Below the pieces are notes generated by a model. It was given only the letters and a program-made list of their open reading frames with translations. It did no database searches and was not told the DNA's origin. This document shows positions 60,401 through 64,000 of a stretch of 64,000 nucleotides of DNA, one piece after another; position 1 is the first letter of the stretch, and each line of letters begins with the position of its first letter. The DNA comes from Sphaerisporangium corydalis (GTDB lineage Bacteria > Actinomycetota > Actinomycetes > Streptosporangiales > Streptosporangiaceae): contig NZ_JANZYP010000031.1 of NCBI RefSeq assembly GCF_025506355.1, forward strand, positions 34,882-98,881, given 5' to 3'. A program made the position numbers and the translations under genes.

Positions 60401-61420
60401 CTAGGGAGCCGGGACGCCGATCCTGGGCGCGATGATGGGCGCCAGGCGGTTCGCGATCTTGATGTGCCCGGCGTCGTTGGGGTGCCCGTCGCCGTCGGCG
60501 TAGTCGGTGTTCACCGTCAGCCACCCCTCGGTGCCGATGTAGAACACGTTGGCGTCACCCGAGGCGTTGAGCGCGGCGACCGCCGCCTGCGTCTCCGCGA
60601 CGTACCGCTTCTTGAAGGTCTCCATCGCGAACAGCGCGGCACCGGGGTACCTCGCCCGGACGGCGCGCAGGAACGCGGTGTAGGACGACTGGAAGGCCGC
60701 ACCCGTGACGCCGTGCCCGATGTCGTTGGTCCCGAGGTTGATCACCACGGCGGCGGCCTGGTAGCGGCCGAAGTTCCAGTCGGTCGTGCCCGTGCTGCCC
60801 AGCTTGAAGAACTGGCCGCTCTGCCCGACGCACCCGGACTGGGCGACCAGGCAGTACCCGGCGCGCGCGATCTGGGTGTGGCGCACGCCCAGCTTCTCGC
60901 CCAGCACCCACCCGTAGGCCGACAGCGCCAGCTTGGAGTCGAGGTACCCGGCGGTGATGGAGTCGCCGACGAATTCCACCAGCTTGGCGGGCACGCTCGG
61001 CGCCACCGTGGTCGCCCCGGCGTCGAGCACCAGCCCCTGGAAGATCGTGTCGCCCGAGCGGTAGGAGACCCGCAGGGTGTGGGTGCCGGCCGCGAGCCTG
61101 GTCGGGGTGAGGTTCACCGTGCCCCTGACCCCGGCGTAGAACACGTCCGCGCCCCGGTCGACGCTGACGTACATGTTGACCGCGTCGCGCTGCTTGATCT
61201 TGACGGTGGTGCCGGTGAACGACGTCACGAGGTAGGCGCCGGTCCAGTTGGGGACGTAGCCGGCGCTGTTGGTCGTGTCCCACCGGCCCACATAGGCGAT
61301 GTTGGTGTCCGCCGGGCCGCCGTCCCCGGCGGCCGCGACGGCCGGGCCGGGGATGAGGATCATGGCGGCGGCCAGGGCGACGGCGGTCAGAAGGGCCGTC
61401 ACGGCCGATCGAGGCTGCAT
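60401..61420 (-). CDS. Secreted SGNH/GDSL hydrolase (CE2-like), copy 1
   Basis: 339 residues, a paralogue of the next gene with the same domain order: signal peptide ending AVAA, jelly roll (IAYVGRWD, TVKIKQRDAVNMYVSVDR), EFVGDSITAG, VVINLGTNDIG and DGHPNDAGH. The two align nearly end to end, indicating tandem duplication followed by divergence. GGAAG five bases upstream of ATG 61420. Probably the first gene of a two-gene transcript. Confidence 0.88.
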   Translation of the reverse strand: MQPRSAVTALLTAVALAAAMILIPGPAVAAAGDGGPADTNIAYVGRWDTTNSAGYVPNWTGAYLVTSFTGTTVKIKQRDAVNMYVSVDRGADVFYAGVRGTVNLTPTRLAAGTHTLRVSYRSGDTIFQGLVLDAGATTVAPSVPAKLVEFVGDSITAGYLDSKLALSAYGWVLGEKLGVRHTQIARAGYCLVAQSGCVGQSGQFFKLGSTGTTDWNFGRYQAAAVVINLGTNDIGHGVTGAAFQSSYTAFLRAVRARYPGAALFAMETFKKRYVAETQAAVAALNASGDANVFYIGTEGWLTVNTDYADGDGHPNDAGHIKIANRLAPIIAPRIGVPAP

Positions 61421-61937
61421 GCCGTCTTCCTAGATCGCCCCCAGGAGCCGGTCAATCACCCGGCACCCCCGCCGGCCGCGTCCCGGGTCCTTTCACAGCT
61501 CAAAGGCCTTCTCACGCGCCGATGCCGCTGTAAGTTACACAGTCACGCAGACCCGCAAAGGCCCTCGCCTTCGGCTCGGGCGGTTTTCCAGGGGCCTGAC
61601 AGCCCAACCAAGCCGCCGACCGGTGAGCATCCGGTATGCGCGCGGTGAAAAGGTCCTCGCCTTCGGCTCGGGCAGTTTTCTATAGGCCTAGCGGCTCACC
61701 CGAGCCAACGCGACCGGCCCACTTTCACACCGAACGGCCCACACTCACCCGCACCAGGAACCACCCCGCACCAGGAACCACCAGGAACTACCCCGCACCA
61801 GGAACTACCCCGCACCTGGAATGCGTCTGTGAACGGCGCCGGTACGGCGGGTCGCGGGGCGGAGTTGTCGGCGCCGAGTACGGCGAGAAACCGGTAAGCA
61901 GCCGGTGCGCACGCAGTGAAAGGAACCTGTGGACACG
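61421..61937. other. 517-bp non-coding repeat patch
   Basis: Between the copy 1 hydrolase and the GHKL gene. It carries two 38-bp structured repeats, a related flank, and a (CCCCGCACCAGGAAC)-type tandem array (about 61748-61820). Reading frames here have repeat-driven Pro/Thr/Arg content, so I see no gene. Confidence 0.7.
61560..61689. repeat. Two 38-bp structured repeats
   Basis: Copies at 61560-61597 and 61652-61689 agree at 33 of 38 bases, each containing CCTCGCCTTCGGCTCGGGC then GTTTTC and ending GGCCT. In copy 1, AGGCCC and GGGCCT at the ends can pair, with an inner TTCG-type hairpin; copy 2 keeps AGG/CCT. A degenerate flank (GGTGAGCATCCGG at 61622, GGTAAGCAGCCGG at 61893) suggests a third remnant. 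Confidence 0.7.
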
Positions 61938-62447
61938 CTAGTCAGTCGCCGCGCGCCGAAGCTCATCCAGTTCGAACCAGACGGTCGTGCCGGACGGGTC
62001 GCGGTGGAAGCCCCAGCGTGCCGCGAGGTTGTTCACCAGGAGCAGGCCTCGTCCGCTCGTCTCGTCGTCGCGAGGGTTGAGCAGCGTCGGGATCCTCGTC
62101 GAGCCGCCGTCCTGGACGGCGACCAGTACGCCACAGGGCTTGAAGGCCACCGTGACCGTGAAGTCCTGGTCGACGGCGTGCCGGATGACGTTGCCCGCGA
62201 GCTCACTCGTCAGCAGGACGGCGTCGTCCAGGCACGGATGCGCCGGCCCCAGCAGCCCGGCGACGAACGTGCGCGCCGGTCTGACCTGGCATGCCGCGTT
62301 GGCGAACTTCTGCGAGCACACCGGAGAGACCGGTTCGGCCTCCACCTCCTCCCGCCCCCCGCCCCACCACGAGCCACCCCCGAACCGGTCCATCCGCCCG
62401 AACTCCACGACCGACCTCCCGTCACCGGCACCGGCCACCTGCCCCAT
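61938..62447 (-). CDS. ATP-binding GHKL (anti-sigma/RsbW-like) protein
   Basis: 169 residues. HATPase_c core: VLLTSELAGNVIRHAV (N box) near 95, VQDGGSTRIP (G1) and SGRGLLLVNNLAARWG (G2). This is the serine-kinase-like group found beside WhiJ-type regulators; it may bind a sigma or anti-sigma factor, but kinase targets are unknown. Several ATG codons are possible (62516, 62447, 62392); none has a clear Shine-Dalgarno sequence. Confidence 0.82.
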   Translation of the reverse strand: MGQVAGAGDGRSVVEFGRMDRFGGGSWWGGGREEVEAEPVSPVCSQKFANAACQVRPARTFVAGLLGPAHPCLDDAVLLTSELAGNVIRHAVDQDFTVTVAFKPCGVLVAVQDGGSTRIPTLLNPRDDETSGRGLLLVNNLAARWGFHRDPSGTTVWFELDELRRAATD

Positions 62448-62604
62448 GAGAGCAAGGCCAGCACTCTCCGTATGCAAGCCAATACGCACAATGACAGCGA
62501 GTCTGCAATCCTGCATGCCGTTTCGAGGAAGTTCTTCAACTCAACGTGATCGACCGACCGCGACTAGTAATGTTCCCTCTGTTCCGGGTGAGGAGGGATC
62601 GGGC

Positions 62605-63465
62605 ATGGCGGGAAAACGAGGCATGACCTTGAGGGCTCAGTGGCTGGGTCGTCAACTGAGGGAGTTGCGTGAGGACGCGGACCTCACCCTCATGGACGCG
62701 GGAAGCCATATCCAGCGTGACGGAGGCACCATCAGCCGGTTGGAGACCGGGCTCTATCCCGCACGCACTCCAGATGTCGCGGCGCTGCTGGACCTGTACG
62801 GCCTGGCAGATCGCGATCGCAGGGACGCCTTACTACGTCTGGCCGCCGAGGTCTGGCGCACAGGTTGGTGGGACGACTATTCCGAGAAGCTGTCCAGGAG
62901 CATCATCGACTACGCGTGGCTGGAGGCGCGTGCCATCAAGATCCGCTCATTCGACGCTCTTGTGATTCCCGGGCTTCTCCAGACCGGCGCCTACCTTGAA
63001 GCCGTGATCCAAAGAGCCGGTGAGGGTCTGTCTCCTCAACAGGTCGCATCCGGAGTCCGCTTTCGCATGCAACGTCAGAAATTCATGGGGACTCCAGAAC
63101 AGCCGTACATAGAGACCGTCTTGGATGAGAGTCTCCTGTACCGCTTGTCAGGAGGTCCAGAGGTGCTCAGAGATCAACTCGATCATCTAGCTGATCTGGC
63201 TGAGCACCCAAAGATGGGTATTCGAGTACTTCCATTCAGCTCGGGTGCTCACGTGAGCCCCGAGGGCGCGTTCCGGATCTTCGAGATGCCTGATCCATAC
63301 CCCGAGGTGGCCTTCGTGGACAGTCCTGGAGGGGGAATCTATGTTGAGAGTGATGAAGTTCAGCGTCTTACGGCCAAATACGATGCCATTCGCCGGGACG
63401 CGTTGGATCACGAACAGTCGGTGAAAATGATCCAGGCGGCGGCGAACAAGATTCGCCTGCCCTGA
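62605..63465 (+). CDS. XRE-DUF5753 regulator (WhiJ-like)
   Basis: 286 residues: helix-turn-helix (WLGRQLRELREDADLTLMDA, TISRLETGLYPARTPDVAAL) and a DUF5753 domain (FDALVIPGLLQTGAYLEAVI, LDESLLYRLSGG, VLPFSSGAH). The gene is less GC-rich than its neighbours in the second half. GGAGG nine bases upstream of ATG 62605. Followed by DUF397, as in Streptomyces WhiJ loci controlling development. Confidence 0.9.
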   Translation: MAGKRGMTLRAQWLGRQLRELREDADLTLMDAGSHIQRDGGTISRLETGLYPARTPDVAALLDLYGLADRDRRDALLRLAAEVWRTGWWDDYSEKLSRSIIDYAWLEARAIKIRSFDALVIPGLLQTGAYLEAVIQRAGEGLSPQQVASGVRFRMQRQKFMGTPEQPYIETVLDESLLYRLSGGPEVLRDQLDHLADLAEHPKMGIRVLPFSSGAHVSPEGAFRIFEMPDPYPEVAFVDSPGGGIYVESDEVQRLTAKYDAIRRDALDHEQSVKMIQAAANKIRLP

Positions 63466-63481
63466 GACGGAGGAACGGTCG

Positions 63482-63700
63482 ATGTCAACTCCCGACCCGC
63501 AGATCAGCGCTGCATGGCATATCAGCAGTTTCAGTCCAGATGGCGGCGCGAATTGTGTCGAGGCGGGACCTCTCCTCGATGGCTCCGGGCGGATCGCCGT
63601 CCGGCACAGCCGTGATCGTGAGGGGACTGTCATCGTCTATACACGAGGTGAGTGGGACGCCTTCCTGGCGGGCGTTCGTGCGGACGAGTTCGATTTCTGA
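63482..63700 (+). CDS. DUF397 protein
   Basis: 72 residues: WHISSFSPDGGANCVEAGPLL is the DUF397 signature, followed by IAVRHSRDREG and FLAGVRADEFDF. DUF397 proteins are small partners of adjacent XRE-DUF5753 regulators. ATG 63482 with GGAGG eight bases upstream, 16 bp after the regulator stop, so almost certainly one transcript. Confidence 0.92.
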   Translation: MSTPDPQISAAWHISSFSPDGGANCVEAGPLLDGSGRIAVRHSRDREGTVIVYTRGEWDAFLAGVRADEFDF

Positions 63701-63900
63701 CGGGGCCGGCGAGGGTGGATGCGCCTGTCCGTCGGCCGGGCGGTGACTGCTCGCGGCCGGGGTGAGTCACAGCGGGGAGAACGGTAACTCGGAACGCGTC
63801 CGCGAGATCCTCACCCGAGAGTTGGGCCACACCGTTCCGGGCACCGGCGCTTGGGGCGGCGGCGCCCGTGACGGGGTCAGACATCCCTGGACGTTGGATG

Positions 63901-64000
63901 TCAAGCGGCGAGGTCGTGGTTGCGGTGTGACCATGCGGTTGCCTGGTCGTAGGTGGTGTGGGTTTTAAGGCAGCCGTGGAGGATGCCCACCAGGCGGTTG
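63901..64000 (-). mobile_element. IS110-family transposase, C-terminal end
   Basis: The last 33 codons of a minus-strand gene read NRLVGILHGCLKTHTTYDQA then TAWSHRNHDLAA and stop (TGA 63901-63903). This is the C-terminus typical of IS110-type DEDD transposases. The rest of the element lies beyond base 64000, so its state and ends are unknown. The 200 bp before it contain no clear gene. Confidence 0.75.

Noticed and set aside
61748..61820. Possible CRISPR-like array
   Set aside because: The units are adjacent with no unique spacers and irregular length; it is a simple tandem repeat, and no cas gene is present.
63762..63968. Small frame between DUF397 and the transposase end
   Set aside because: It overlaps the transposase end antisense, has no family resemblance and no Shine-Dalgarno sequence.

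Overview
The window is chromosomal DNA from a high-GC filamentous actinomycete. GC-rich third codon positions, frequent GTG starts, many four-base start/stop overlaps, a WhiJ-type regulator triad, F420- and LCP-family proteins and many ABC-2/two-component sets all point there. A complete Entner-Doudoroff operon, a route reported in Nonomuraea, suggests the Streptosporangiales, but I cannot fix the genus by reading. I see no rRNA, tRNA, CRISPR array or secondary-metabolite core enzyme. The only mobile-element trace is the end of an IS110-type transposase at the right edge.

Layout. 1-5109 (minus): zwf-edd-glk-eda, each pair sharing a GTGA overlap, with a divergent ROK regulator. 6.5-7.9 kb: a HugZ/DUF2470-like gene and a ribosomal protein S4 gene diverge from two overlapping iron-box-like sites. 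7.9-14.5 kb: LtrA-like membrane protein, an ABC-2 exporter coupled to an OmpR/kinase pair, and an F420-type oxidoreductase. 14.7-25.6 kb: a cytoplasmic-looking subtilase with a 78-residue companion, a membrane spermidine-synthase-like protein, an LCP protein, a proline-rich zinc peptidase, a LysR regulator, a FolP2-like protein and a PLP decarboxylase-like enzyme. 25.8-31.4 kb: a kinase/regulator pair diverging from a LolA-like exported protein plus ABC-2 exporter. 31.5-36.6 kb: a YcnI-like putative copper protein with membrane neighbours, a three-gene ABC exporter whose first permease has no visible start codon, and a MarR regulator. 36.8-42.4 kb: an HSL-type hydrolase, a Ser/Thr kinase, a SigE-type sigma factor with a coupled membrane-anchored partner, and an ABC ATPase.

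42.4-48.4 kb holds dnaE, an MFS transporter and a divergent GlxA-type AraC regulator. 48.6-51.9 kb is the glyoxylate node: aceA diverges from a RamB-like regulator across 515 bp carrying a RamB-like motif. 52-58.7 kb is a stretch of small enzymes and their repressors: SDRs, a hydrolase, a methyltransferase, an NmrA-like protein, two TetR and one HxlR regulator. Two intergenic regions there hold well-formed repressor-type operators. 58.7-61.4 kb has tandem secreted SGNH hydrolases, and 61.4-61.9 kb is a non-coding repeat patch. 61.9-63.7 kb is a WhiJ-like triad: GHKL ATPase, XRE-DUF5753 and DUF397.

A recurring feature is short in-frame or intergenic GC-rich tandem repeats, two of them inside N-terminal tails of ABC-2 permeases. 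The strongest leads are the iron-box/S4 pairing, the permease lacking a start codon, the duplicated TetR-type operator, the GAAC/GTTC array and the peptidase/small-protein pair. No large new system is evident.
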